From Holtermannia corniformis (taxonomy: Eukaryota; Basidiomycota; Tremellomycetes; Holtermanniales): 64,000 nucleotides of DNA. Position 1 is the stretch's first letter; each line of letters starts with the position of its first letter. Under the pieces are notes generated by a model, which did not search any database, was not told the origin of the DNA, and saw only the letters and a list, made by a program, of their open reading frames with translations. The position numbers and the translations under genes are program-made. Location of the stretch: contig BCIJ01000014.1 of assembly GCA_001599935.1 (NCBI GenBank), positions 329,116-393,115 of the forward strand. The letters run 5' to 3'. This document shows, one piece after another, positions 41,943-54,900 of this stretch.

Positions 41943-44900
41943 ATGCCGCCATCCCCGCGCAAGCCACCGACCGGCCCACCACCGCCAGCAATCCCAATCG
42001 ACCTCAACTCGAGCACAACCTCGACAGACACGCACTCACTCGCGCGCATCACAAGGCGCGCGTTCTTGATCGACTGGGTCGTAGACCACCACCACGCACG
42101 CCCGAGCGAAGGTACGGCTCGAAAGGGGTCTCCTTAGATCCTCAGTGGACATGCTGATGCTGAGCCGGGTAGAGACCAGGTCGCTGCTGGCGGATCTGGG
42201 GCATCCGTTGGCGTATCCTCTGTCGACCGTGAATGCGCCCACGACGCCATCGAGGCCAACCACGCCCGAGCGCGATCGTGACGGGATCTCGTCCAGTGCA
42301 CCGTGGACGGCAGTCAAGCACGCCCAGGCGCGCGAACAACTCAGGCATCTCCAGGATGAACTGCTCAAGACGGAACGGAGCTATCTACAACGAGTCCGAG
42401 CGCTCAAAGCCGTGCGTCTGTGCACTCCCACAATAGACACTGAACCCGCCTCTAGAGCTACGCCGACCCACTGCGCCGGTTTGCCAAATCACCCGCCACG
42501 CAAATCATTCCGCTCTACGAAGCAAAGACGCTGTTTGCAAACATTGACGCCATCGTCCCAGCCGCCGTCGCGTTCCTCGCAGATCTCGAAAACATGCAAA
42601 GCCATCACTGGACCGTCGCCGACGTCTGTCTCCGCCATGTGCGTCCGGACCTCCCGAGAAGCAGCACTGACACCGTGCGCAGTTTCAAGACCTCCGCACG
42701 TTCGACTGCTACCGCGACTACTACTCCAAGCAGGACGAGAGCCACAAGACGTTTTTAGAGTGTGTCCGCCGGCATTCATCCTTCAACAGCTTTATCGAGG
42801 TCTGTGATCTGTTCCTGACAAGGCCACGGGCTGATGCGCCCAGAGTACAAAGTACCAGACGACGGGGATGAGCGGGATCGGGTTACGCGAGCTGCTGATG
42901 GAGCCAGTGCAGCGCATCCCGCGCTACACCCTGTTCTGGCAGTGTCCGTCGAGGCAATCTCGTTGACATCAACACTGACGCACACGCAGCCATGCTGAAA
43001 TGCTTGCACCCGACCGACCCAGAGAGGATCAAGATTGAAGAGGCCATGGCGATTGCCTCCCGGATCGCCAAATGTGAAGCCGACGAGCAGATGACGCGCG
43101 CAACGATCATGTATGTGCTTGGCCGGACAATCTCTGGCTTTCCAGTACGTATCACCCGCTACAAGACCTCGAGACGAGTGTTGACCGACACAGCCCGATA
43201 TTATCAGCAACAAGCGCGATTACGTCGACTCGCTCGACGTCGACGATGTCCCCGTCGACTTTTTCGAGTCAACACGGCCTACGTCCCCACAGCCGTCGCG
43301 CACGCTCTCGCCCGCCCGGCCCATGTCACTCATCTCAAGCTCGAGCTCGTCCAACCCTTCGCTCACGTCACACCCCAGCGGCAGTGTCAGCGGCCTCGCC
43401 TCGCCCTCGACAGCCTCTTCGTCCGCGACGCTCAACTGTACCCTGTTCCTGTTTGATGACAAGCTGATCATCACGAAACGGTCCCATCGCGACGTTTCAG
43501 GCAGGAAGGCGACGGGCTTGGACGACGTGCAGAAACTCGTCAAGACGGGAGGCGGCGTCGCAGTGTACGATTGGGAAAAGGACAAGCGTGAAAAGCTCGG
43601 GTTCAGGGGCGCGGTCGATCTCCTGGATGTGATCGCGACCGATGTCGGCGGTGGCGGTGAGTCCTTAACCGTGCGCAGTGTGTCACGGCTGACACTGTAC
43701 CCAGACTTTCATCTCTTTCTCGAGCGCCCGCCCCTCGATCAATCCGATCGATGGTCCGCACGCCCGTTGCGTTCCTACACGACGGTGCACCCACCATACT
43801 CTACAAACCTCGACCCGGTCGCCACGCGCAAAGACAAGCACCGATTCATACGCAACCTCTGGGCCGCACAGGCGCTCGCGCGGACCAAAGCTCTCCGCAA
43901 GGGCCCATCGGAGGGCTTGGCGATCCCGCGTGTACTGGTCGCGCGCGACGAGACCAAAGTGGACGTGACGAGTCGCGCGACCGCGTATTGGAATGTGTGG
44001 GAACGAGACGGGTGGGCGCGCTACCCTGTCAAGGTCGGTGTTGAGCCTCGACGCGCGACGTAGCTGATAGGCGGTGCACAGGCCAAAGTGGCGGTACAGG
44101 TCGATCAGACGGGCACGGCACCGTCGCTGCCGTTGGGCAAGGATAGCGAGGGGCCATTGGTCGTTGTGAGACTGCAGCCGATGGATGGCGGATTGTGCAG
44201 GTGAGTGCATCTGCCAGAGGACGGATCGGCGCTGATGACCTGCAGGTATTCAATCATGTCGGGGACGGGCGAGGACACGACCGAGCGCGCCGTGATCCAA
44301 GTCGGCGACGTGGTGGACCACATCATCCAAGCGGGTTCGTGAGCCTGCCCAGTTCTCATTCAGCGCTGACGCTACCAGTCAATCGCCTCGGCGTCTACCG
44401 CTTCCGTACCAGCAACACCTCGTGCCCGACCACACCGTCCAACACGACCCACCGCCTGCGCCCGACCATGCTCAACCTGGATGCCATCTCGCGCAACCTG
44501 TTTGGCACAAGCAGCGTCTCGACGCGCGCTCACAGTTCATCCGGTTCAGACCTGTTCAGCACATCAAGTACCAAGCACGCCACGAGCCGGACTTGCACCT
44601 CGGACGCGACCGCCGACGGCTTGTTGGCATCCGCAAAGAAGCTGTCCAAGCGCCAGAAATCAAACTCTTCGCTCGGCTGCTCGACAGAAGATGAAGAGCT
44701 CATGGCGCGCTCGACGCCATACAGGGCGTTGGAGCTTGCAAAGAGTGAACGCGATCTGGAAGAGCGCTTGGACCTCGCGAGACGGAATAGTCGGTCCGTG
44801 GCGGCGCACGAGGGTACGACCTCGACAAAGCTCGAGTTGGGCCATCTCGAGCCCGAGACGGTGATCGAGGAGAGTGATCGGGAGATCCAGGCGGAAGCAG

Positions 44901-46666
44901 AGGCCCAGCTTAGGCGAGCTTGTGAGTCTCCGCGGGCTGTTATGACAAAGCTGACGAGGAATGTAGTGACGGTCACGGCGTCACCTAGCTTGCTGGACAA
45001 GACGTCGCCGTTGCAGATCCGCAACCGCACTCCGTCACCTTTGAAACCGCCGGCGCAGTCGCCAGTAGAGGCGTTTGCATCAACGAGGCAACCGACCGCA
45101 CCGCTCGTGTTTTCGCCAAAGTCTGCAGCGAGAGCTACGATGCTGACGGCCAATGAGGCGGCCGAGACATCCATCTCTCGCACCTTGTCGCCACCCGCTG
45201 CGGCCAGCGCGCTGCCTCCGGTATCGGCACTTGCGCCACCACTGTCACCCAAGCCGCTTGGACCACGGACGCTGCCCTCGATCCCTCGTAATGCTTTGTC
45301 CCCGCCTCTCGGCTCAACACACACAAAGCTCCGTATCGTCTCAGGAACTCGTCGAGTCTCTGGCAATCCCTCGGTCAAGAGTGACGACAGCCGGACTAAT
45401 CCACCTTCCCCGCCACCGCAGTCAACCGCGCAAAAGCGTCTGCACTCGGTCGACCCGTTTGCGCCTCGCAAGCGGTCTCCATCGGCCAGTCCGATGCAGA
45501 AAGAGGCACTCTCGCCCATGGTCGCGCCACCACAGAGTCGTGCGAGCTCGAATCGGACCGGGTCAAGGACGCCTCGCAAGGGTACGCCTGGGACATCGCA
45601 GCGGAAAACGCCGGCAGGAGACGCCGAGATGACAGATGGCCAGACGGACGTCATGGCTCTCGCCAGCGTGCGGACAAGGGTGAGCGCGTTGCCGAGACCC
45701 GGGCCGTACGCTGATCCACTCAAGATTGTTGCGTCGAGAAAGGCCGTCAAGCTCTTGCGGACAGAGGTCGAGACGATGCAATCTCGACTTGGGCGCGAGC
45801 CCTCGTTCAAAGACAGGTTGCAGCGCATAGAAGGTAATGGCAGCATGCCGAGATCACCGCAGACGCGTAATATCAGGGTATGTGACCGGTGCTGACGATC
45901 TCGGGCTGATGGGCAACAGCGTCATGTCGACCTGGATGACATGGGTCGACCGGCCGTCGACCAGTCCTCCGTGTCATCCCGCAACTCTGGCTACTCGAAG
46001 ATGGACGTCGACGTCGTTTCCGACACCTTGTCGTTCGGTATCAACGCTATCGTTCAGCAGCTCGATCGGCAACTGCGCAAAGCTCTGGCTGACAGCGAGC
46101 AAGCTATCAGCTCGTCGGCCAACGCAGCGGAACAGAGTCGACTCGTGCGTAGCGCTACTGGACGTACCCGAGTCAACGACTGACACCGTACAGCAAAAGC
46201 TTGAGATCGAGAAACTGCACGGTCAGCTGGCTCGTGCCAAACGGCATCAGGACATGGTCGAGCAGCACCTTGCGGAAGCGCAGGGTGAAGTGGATATTAT
46301 CTACGAAGTCAGTCGTCCGATCTGAGGCGTGACGATAGTTGACGGCGCTACAGGCGTTCAACGATGAGCTCGATGGCATGTTCAACGACGCAAACTTGCC
46401 TGATACCGAGGCCTTTCAAGCGATGCGCAGCGATCTGCAGTTGACCAAAGCAAGTCGCAACGAGCTTGCGCTTGAAAACATGTAAGCCGACGCCCGGCTC
46501 TAGCGTGCAGACCGAGTGCTGACGTACCGTGCAGGAAGCTGAAGCGAGACTTGGCCGAAGCGAATCTGAAGCGCGACGAGTGAGTCGTCCTCTATCATGC
46601 ACGACGCGGCTGACGGTGTGACATAGATGGGCGACCATACTTCGTGCGCGGGGCGTGATCCCATGA
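41943..46666 (+). CDS. Rho guanine nucleotide exchange factor with C-terminal coiled coil
   Basis: Predicted activator of a Rho/Cdc42-type GTPase, acting in polarity or cytokinesis. Read from ATG 41943 (MPPSPRKPPTGPPPPAIPID) to TGA 46666. A DH domain is recognisable over several exons: QLRHLQDELLKTERSYLQRV, RALKASYADPLRRF, IIPLYEAKTLFANIDAIVPA, DCYRDYYSKQDESHKTFLEC, GIGLRELLMEPVQRIPRYTL, AMLKCLHPTDPERIKIEEAM. A PH-like region follows (NCTLFLFDDKLIITKRSHRD to YSIMSGTGEDTTERAVIQVG). A long Ser/Pro-rich region comes next (44450-45890), then coiled-coil exons: INAIVQQLDRQLRKALADSE, LEIEKLHGQLARAKRHQDMV, NELALENMKLKRDLAEANLK, ending RARGVIP. The DH family is confident; the target GTPase is not known. 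No close named homologue is recognised. A single gene is inferred from continuous compatible exons. Confidence 0.85.
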
Positions 46667-46793
46667 CGAGACTATTTCTTGCAAGAGTTGTGGCATAGAT
46701 GCCGTGTTGTGCGGCTTGAAACCTGAACGTTGTTGTAGCATAAACTGCGTGTCCGTGCTCTATCATACATTGCATACAAATGTGTCTTTTACC

Positions 46794-49700
46794 CTACCAT
46801 TTGCGCGCGACGCCGCCAGTCCCCCACTTCTCCTCTAGGAACGTCGTCATCCATTCGAACAATTCCCGATACGCTCCGCGTTTGGAGATGTTGTGGTCGC
46901 TGTTGATCATCAGCTGCCATCCGGGCAATAACTCTACGACGTACGAGTCTGTAAACATGCGGAAACGCCAGCCCCTCACTTGCTTCTGAGTCAGCTTGTC
47001 CACCAAGCTTGCAGTGTTCGCAAAGTGGACATTGTCATCGCCACTACCGTGCGCAAGCAGAAAGTCGGCGTGCTCAAACGCTGTCACATTGTTGACGGCG
47101 CTTGAAATGTAGCCATCGGGATTGTCCTCGGGCGTATTCATGTACCGCTCGGTGTAGATGGAGTCATAGTAGTGCCAATCCGTCACTGGATGTGTCAGCT
47201 GGCGACACACGACCCGCGATCCGACATACCAGGCGCAACGGCCACTATGCACCGGGTGATCAGCGATGCTTTGGGTGAGATCGCAAGCACGACTCACTAC
47301 CGAGTGTGAAGATGCCCGAATCAGCCTCCAACGTCTTGCTAGTCATGTAACCTCCATAGCTCTGAAAAGTCAGCCGACAACAAGCACCTGAACCAGCGAC
47401 GCACCCATCCCCAGATCCCGATACGTTTCTTGTCGACGTAGCGGCGTTTGGCCCACTCCCTGGCCACCGCAATCTGGTCCACAACCTCCCAGTGGCCGAG
47501 GTTATCCATGACTGGATTTCGGAGCTTGCGGCCTTTGAATCCTGTCCCGCGACCGTCGACGATGACGATGATGTACTTGCGCTCGCAAGCGAGATAGTGG
47601 TGCCAATCACGACTAAAGGCCGATGATACCATTTGGGAACCGGGTCCGCCATAGCTGCGTATGAAATGGTCAGGATATAATGACCATTTAACAGGGATCC
47701 TGCACGTACACGCGAAAGAGGACCGGGTACTTTTTTCGACCAGAAGTGTCAAAGTTGGGCGGGAGCATCTCCTGCACGTTGAACTCTGTTGATCTCAGTC
47801 ATTAGCATGTGACTTTCCACAGGATTGGCATGGCTGACCATAGCCGTCGCTTTCGATTGTGGTGCGCGTGATCAGTGGGCTCATGAAGCGCGAAATTGTC
47901 TCATTCAAAGCCGCATTGTCTTCCAGAACCACTTCGAACTCTGCACCTCTATCAGCAAGCTTCTTGGCGTAGAAGCACCCACTTTCAACCGTCTCGTCTT
48001 CGTTGGGCTCTTGACCGGCCTTGAGCAGCTTCTGCCACGGCACGTTCGGTCCGCGGTAGCTCAACACATAATAGCCTGCTTTGGGCGAAAAGCTGACACC
48101 GTGATAGCCCGGTTGCGTGGTGTCGGTCAACGCCGTAAGTTGAGGTTCGAACCCAGCGGCGACGGTTGTTGCGTTGGGAAGAACCGCAGAGTACAAATGC
48201 CGGTCGGTGGACGGGTTTGCCGCCAAGAAGTAGCTAGAAGGGCTAAGTCGAGCAAGATTGAGGATACAGTTCGACGTACACTAGGCCATTCTCGATATCG
48301 ACCCCGGCAACACCGCCTGCGACCTCCCATTCGCCGCTCGTGACCCATACGGGCTCACTCGAATCCAAAGGGTTAAAGTAAGCAATATGATCATACCCCT
48401 CTGGCGTGGGCAAAATGTCCAGATATCCTCCGGGAACCGGAATCGCGTTTTGATTCTCGATACCAAGTTAGCAAAGTACCGCTCATTGTACGGGCAGGTA
48501 CTCACATGATCAATCCACCCATCGTCGCCCTCTTCACCGTCTTTGCCCAGCGTGCGGACGACTTTGCCGCTGCTGCTGCCGTCTTCGAAGAGAACGACGC
48601 TGCCTATGCGCGCGGCGCGGTCGATCTCCTTGACGAGCAAACTGTAGTTGCCGACCCAGGCGACTTCCATCAAGATGCGCTTGGCCAGCGGCAACGAGCC
48701 AGGCCAGGAAAGCGAGGTCTTGGAAGACAGCAGCGAATTGCTCGTAGTGTAATCTGTTAGGGAGAATGTATGGGCAGTCACAAGAGGATTTGGCGTCCCA
48801 GGCTTGGGATACCTGTTTGCGCGTGAGTCAAGATGTTGCAAGTCTGATTCAGCACGCACTTCATGACCAGCTCGGTCAAATACGGGTCAACCTCGAACGA
48901 GTCTTCCGATGGATTGTAGTACTCCATCTTGTAGTCCTTGACTTCCGTTTCGTCACTGCGCAAATACGCAATCGTTTCGCCCGTCGGATTCCACCAGAGC
49001 GCAAAGTCTGCGGAGAAGACTTCTTCCTCGTATACCCAGTCTGGAACACCATTGAAGATGCTAGCGGCTCCATCGTTGGTGACCTGGATGCTTTTCGGTT
49101 TGGTGGCGGTGAGTTGATCGGCGGGCAGAACGTAGAGATTGTTGCCTGTCACGTAGGCTATCGAATGGGAGACAGGTGACCAGGTGCAGTACGTGATAGT
49201 AGGAGGACTCGAGGTTGCGTGCAGTGGAAAGGTCGCATGGTCCGAGATTCGATGAACCCACTGTAGCGTTGTCAGCTTGATGGTAGCTGTGGTGGATTGC
49301 GCACATAGTTGCCAAAGGAAGAGTGCCGCCATTGCTGCGACAGGTCAGCCCGGTATACTCGCCACCGGCTACCAACCTTGACTGTATCTGTCTTGATCAA
49401 TACATACTCCATGTCGGCGGATAGCTGCCAGCCCTGCCATGCCAAACGATTGTCATTTGACTGTCGGTGTCAGCCTCACTGTCGTGCCGCTTGGTTTGAC
49501 TCGCATCAAGCACATCAGACGCATTGACAAGGACTGTTTGCTCGCCCATATTGCGGACATCCTCGAGCACGATATCGCCGTTGACGTCGCTATGTGAGAA
49601 GACACCATCGGCGGCTATGACATTGAGGATATACGCTGAATAGTATTAGACAACTCACCTTCCCGAAGCCAATTCAGCTGCTTGGAGTGCGCTCCGAATG

Positions 49701-50236
49701 TCCCGTTGAAGATGTGGTCCATAGTGATGTGCTGCCGGCCGCTCTTCCGGTAGTATGTCGGAGCTGAGAAGCGAGATGCAGAGAGGACGCCGATGGCTGC
49801 TGCAAAGCCCGTAATGACCACCAAGACGATCAATACCAGGTTGGTCCGCTTTGGTGGTTTGGCCTGTACATCTCAGTTCACAGCTTGTATGGAGACAGCT
49901 CACCTTTCGCCGGTCACTGACAAAGCCTCGAGCTTCATCATCGTCCTCATCTACATTCCCATACTCTAGCCGAGGCTCATCTTCGAACCTGACATCCTTC
50001 TCCGGGAATGGTTCAACGTCTAGACCGTCGACATACGCAAGGTCTGAGCTGCCAGAGCTTGAGCCTGTCGATCGTCTTGGGGGATAGCTATCGTCGAGTT
50101 TGATGGCCTGACCATCGTGTGACGGTCTCGAGGTCATCCTATCGCCGCTGTCGAGTACAGTCAAGGTGGACGACAAAGGGTTCGTGGTCACTCTACCACG
50201 CGACTGACGACGACGACGACTGTTAATCCGGTTCAT
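46794..50236 (-). CDS. Type II membrane dipeptidyl aminopeptidase (S9B family, Ste13/Dap2-like)
   Basis: Serine protease that removes X-Pro/X-Ala dipeptides from peptide N termini. Read from ATG 50236 (MNRINSRRRRQSRGRVTTNP): a ~110-residue cytosolic tail, one membrane anchor (TNLVLIVLVVITGFAAAIGV), then a lumenal domain. The beta-propeller spans about 49400-47700 (WSPVSHSIAYVTGNNLYVLP, GVPDWVYEEEVFSADFALWW, ETIAYLRSDETEVKDY). The hydrolase domain has GGPGSQMVSSAFSRDWHHYL, VDGRGTGFKGRKLR and GWSYGGYMTSKTLE with the nucleophile serine. PVTDWHYYDSIYTERYM, LLAHGSGDDNVHF (Asp) and NSDHNISKRGAYRELF (His) complete the triad. An intron falls within the nucleophile motif (GW|SYGG). Yeast relatives sit in the late Golgi (Ste13) or vacuole (Dap2), and the tail does not settle which. 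The gene shares a 182-bp promoter with APS2. Confidence 0.94.
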
Positions 50237-50418
50237 CACTCAAGCTCTATACACTTCCCGACAGCATAATCCAAGGCATCGAGGGGACAATTGCTCAGGA
50301 CCAACATCGAGGATCCGGCCTGAGCAGCTGAGCTCTCAAACCACATCAACCGTTCGGACCGCACCATCCCAGCTCCAGCTTGAGTCCTCTGCGACTCTCT
50401 CGAGCCGAGTACCCAGCC

Positions 50419-51108
50419 ATGATCCATTTTATACTCGTACAAGTGAGGATAAGTTACAGCAGCTCGTGCGACGGCTGATCTACCGCACCACAGAACCGAC
50501 AAGGCAAGACTCGGCTATCCAAGTGGTATGCGCCCTACGACGACGACGAGAAGGTCTATATACTGCCTGCCCAGTCTGAGCATCATGCTGAACCTATGAT
50601 TGACTGCAGGTTCGCCTACGCGGCGAGGTACATCGTCTGATTGCACCCCGAGATCAAAAGTACCAATCCAACTTTGTCGAGGTCTGTGCGCAGCGAACAG
50701 CTCGGACGATGCTGATGCCATGTACAGTTCCGAAACGACAAGATCATCTACCGTCGCTACGCTGGCCTCTTCTTCTGCTGCTGCGTCGACTCGAACGACA
50801 ACGAGCTGGCATATCTGGAAGCGATCCATCTCTTCGTCGAGGTCTTAGGTAAGTTACTCACCTTTGCCTACAACAAGCACAAAGCTTACACATGTACAGA
50901 CGCTTTCTTCCAGAACGTATGCGAACTGGATCTCGTCTTCTCGTTCTACAAAGTGTGTTGCCACTTCCATCATACCCACTTGATGCAGTTACTCACCCCT
51001 CCCCAGGTGTACGCCATCCTCGACGAAGTCTTCCTCGCAGGCGAGGTCGAAGAGACGAGCAAGAATGTGGTGCTCGATCGACTAGACTATCTGGAGAAGC
51101 TCGAATAG
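50419..51108 (+). CDS. APS2: AP-2 adaptor complex sigma subunit
   Basis: Small (sigma) chain of the AP-2 clathrin adaptor for endocytosis at the plasma membrane. Six or seven short exons encode a full-length protein of about 145 residues: [128 protein letters not shown] and [11 protein letters not shown], stop 51108. The assignment to AP-2 rather than AP-1 or AP-3 rests on the [12 protein letters not shown] and [15 protein letters not shown] segments and the DEVFLAGE motif, all very close to known AP-2 sigma. Exon 1 encodes only eight residues and is followed by a GTGAGG donor. No part is missing. Confidence 0.97.
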
Positions 51109-51411
51109 TGTGTAACGACTCGACCATGTATGTAGTAACTCTGACGGAGACACGGAGACTGACGAAGACTGACTGAGCACTATGATTCGAGCGCAGAAAC
51201 TGTTGCTGATACACTTCGGCAGCCTTCATTCTGACGTCGGTGGCATAACCTGCCGACATGTCAAAGGAGACCTGTGCGCAGCTGCATAAACGGGCAAACT
51301 AGCCTCACCCTTTGCAGATCCGCCTCTTCAAAGTCCGTGATCCATGTTGAAACATTCTGGAATCCTTTGAGCAGCGGCGCAGCTCGTGCGTCTGGTTCGG
51401 ATACTTAACGC

Positions 51412-51798
51412 ATGCGAATCATGAACCGATGCCGCATACCAGCATCTCGAGCCATGACGACCGAGTCGTCCGATTTGGAAAGCGAACTGTTCGAGCTGAC
51501 CACGACCCTCTACAAGCTACACCGCGACCACGTTGGCTATCGCGGCTTTCAAGCTGTCTTCAAAGATACGACTGACAAGGAGAAGATCAAGCAGGCTTGT
51601 GACGAGTTCGCTCAAGCGTCCGGTCGATCGCAAGAGCTATCGCACCGTGAGTCGAGAGCCTTTGTGCGCTGGAGCTGAGCTAACTTCTGTGCAGTCAGTG
51701 ATAAATTGAAGCAGCATGCCTTGAGCACCGAGCCCTACGTGCATGGCTGGCAGGCGGCGTGGAATCATCACGTAAAGACAACCGGGGAGAGGCTGTGA
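51412..51798 (+). CDS. Small helical hypothetical protein (2 exons)
   Basis: Exon 1 is open from ATG 51412; the in-frame ATG 51457 (MTTESSDLESELFELTTTLY) is the more likely start, because the first 15 residues look like leader sequence. A canonical GTGAGT...GTGCAG intron interrupts ELSH, and exon 2 gives SDKLKQHALSTEPYVHGWQA and ends TTGERL at TGA 51798. The product is about 98 residues from the second ATG. It is charged and helical with heptad-like leucines (LYKLHRD, LSDKLKQHAL). No named family is recognised; size and style suit a small coiled-coil subunit of a larger complex, but that is a guess. Its stop is 120 bp from the dynein stop on the other strand. Confidence 0.6.
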
Positions 51799-51918
51799 GA
51801 CTTATCCCTGGTGGTTGCCCTGCTATTCCGGATCTTGCACTCACGATGACAACAAATGGCTATCTGCTCATCATGCACACCTATTTCATCACTCCATCGC
51901 ATCCCTCGTACGCACATA

Positions 51919-54900
51919 TCATGTCGTCGCCGTTAGGCACACAGCTCGCTGCACAATCTCTGCCGGAGAGATCTCGTTCGTTTCAATGTCCATGGTGAAG
52001 AGCACCTCGCTACGATCAGGGTTGAGGTAGACGGGTAGCCTAATGAAACCCTTGGAGTCGCGGCGATCGCGCGACCATGAGATCTGTGATGGCCGCAACG
52101 AGGTACTTTCGCCGTCATTGAGTAGCATGCGGCCGTCGGCCCAGCGTGCACCCTCAATGGTGAGTCCTTGAGAGCGTCAGCGCATATACGTTAGCCAGCA
52201 AATGACTGCGCACCTTCGATGACGAATGCCTCGCCCCCATCTGCTTCCTCAACGTCCACCTTGAGGATGAGCTCTTCAAGCGACCAGCCCTTTTGATGGG
52301 CGATTGCCTGGCGTGTCGCCGTAATGTACGCAGCGGGCTGGAAGAGGCCGCCGAGCCAGACGCCACTGTGCGCATCCTTGGCCTCGGAAGCAATACGTTC
52401 GAGCTGCTGCAGCCGCAGATTCAAGTCGGCGATCCATCTGGCGACCCCGAGCCCTCTAGCGATCTTGTAACGTTTCCAATGGGCTGGAATGCGCCCTGCA
52501 CGGATCAGAATGAGGCATTTCGCGCAGAAGACAACGTACCTTGGGTCAAGGCCTCCATTAAAGTCCGCAGCTCGTTCGTCTGCTTCATAGTGCCATCCAC
52601 AACGCGAAGTAGATTCCGAAGGTCGTGCCGAACGTTATTCAGCAGATTGTAGCCGGTAGATGCCTCGCGAGCGAAGAAGCGCGACAGCGGATCAGCGGCT
52701 TCGAGCTGAACACGAGTAAGAGACTATAGCACATATCAGCTGAATTGTATGGTTGAAGCTGCACCCTACCTCGGGAAGTGCCTGCAGCCACGCTTGACAG
52801 TTGACGGCCAAGGTTTTCATCCAAGCGGGCTGAACGGAACTGCCATTCGTCTGGATCGTCTCGTCGTCATCATCGATGTCACGCATTTTGCGGAGCTTTT
52901 CCAATAATACGTTACCTGCCAAGGTCAGTAACGTGCTATCTCGAACGAACGAAACCAACCCTCTGCGACTGCCATGACCCTTTCAGCCGCCGTAGGAAGA
53001 CCAAGCCAGGCAGGTGGCTCGTGTTCCGGTAGCTTGGCGACCCAGTCGATGTACTGCGAGAGCTGTGTGCCCTCCGGCGCCACGAGACCCTCTCCAGATT
53101 CGGACGCTTGCACGAGCTTGAAGTCCACGTCGTAAGCCCGAGCCGTGAAGAGCTGATCGACAAAGGCATCCAAGAGGCGCTGATCAAAGTCTGAATCGAC
53201 CCGACCACCATAGACGGCCTCTTTGATGAGGGCACGGATAGCTACCCAGGGAATTTGCGCTGGGTTGACATTGGACCGACCCTTTGCGCATACGTCGAGC
53301 CAGCTTTCGATAGTCTTCAGGGCAGCTTCGAAGTCCGAGTCGTTGAATTCATACAGCTTGGTCCAGCCCATTGGCGTGAAGCGCAGGCGCTCTTGGATGA
53401 CCGCATGAAACCAAGCAAGCTGGAAGAAGAGACGGGCCTTTTCGGCAGGTCCCTTTGCAGCTTGCGATGGCGCGAGGCTGCGCAACGAGTCGAGTAAGTT
53501 GGCCTTGATCCCGGGAGGAGGCTCATTCATGATGATTCGCGAACGTTGAAGAATGTTGATGGGCACGATCGGGTTGGTCTCGGTGGTGAGGAACAAGCGG
53601 AAATTGGCATGAGGTGACAAGCTGTGCAACCGTTTCTCCAGCTGCGCCAGCCAGGTCGGAGCCAAATGAACATTTTTCAAGAGCACCCATGTGCCGGCCC
53701 GGGCGGCGGTGGCAATAGCTTGATCGGCCAGAGTGTATCCTTCGGCTGAACCCATCGCAATTGGTGTGCACGTAGCGCCCACTGCTTGCACGAGGTGATC
53801 GACTCTGTAACTCGCGTCGTAGCCGGCAACAGAGCAAAGAGTAATTGGCACGTTGGGAGCGACTTCTCCCTCGACCATCTCCCGCAAGTTGAAATCCGTG
53901 AGGGACGCGACATCGATGCCGAATGCCGCACTCGCAAATGCCGTCAACGCCGGCGCGAGTCTTTCCGGCCGCAGACAGCGCATCAATGATGGTACACGGG
54001 CGGCAATGGTGATTGCTATGTAGCCCATCAATAACACGACGCAACGATTGATGCTGCACGTACCAGAGTCTTCTGACCAGATCTGCGGGACAGCATTCTC
54101 GGGTTGTGCAGATGACAGACAGGCTACCCATGTCTCAGGCTGCTCCTCCACTGACTGAGCGACCGACTTCAACGAGTCCACTTGGGCGAACGCCGAGAGA
54201 TTTGCCAGCTGTTGGCTAGACAAGGAGCCGTCGACATTGCATGCGATGATCCCACTCGGTAGTTTCTCGCTGATCTCGAGTAAGGCATCAATCTCTTCGG
54301 CGGCCATCGGATCACTTGCGCGGATCTTGAGACGGGCGAGAAGAACGCCCAGCACGGCATGGTCTCGGTGCAGTAGACCGCGCGTGGCCCGTCTGTAGGT
54401 TACCAGGAAGATATCGGACAACAAGATCTGCAGACGGCGGGTACTGTCTTTTTCGTTCTGCAGCTTGGGGTTGTAGAAGAGCACGTAGTCGAAGATGTCG
54501 AGGAAGAACTGCAGGGAGAACTGATAGAAGTGATTGACAGTGGCCAATTGGTCGAGCAGGAAGTAGATCGAGCTGCACGCTTGCGCCAAAGGTAGATAGT
54601 CGGCAGTGACTTGTTCGATCTCTGCCATCACCGCATCGGTGTCTTCCATCTTGCGCGTCACTTCAGCCGCCTCGCGCTTGAGTGTTTCGAGGGTGCCAAT
54701 GACCTTGTCATCGTCCAAGATGTTGCCCGTTGAATCGTTGAGAGCTTGTAGCAAGGCTTTCTCCAAGTGACGCAAACGCAGGCGGAATTCACCTTGAAGA
54801 CGCATTAGGTCGCTCCTCTTCTGATCCGTCTCGGGTCGCTCCGCCTTCAGCACCTTGTCCAGCGCTTGCGTCTGCAGGCTGCTCCGTGTCATGGTGAAGT

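Noticed and set aside
44530..45846. A 438-codon minus-strand frame inside the RhoGEF gene
   Set aside because: It is opposite the Ser/Pro-rich coding exon of the plus-strand gene, whose upstream and downstream exons are domain-supported; it is an antisense shadow.
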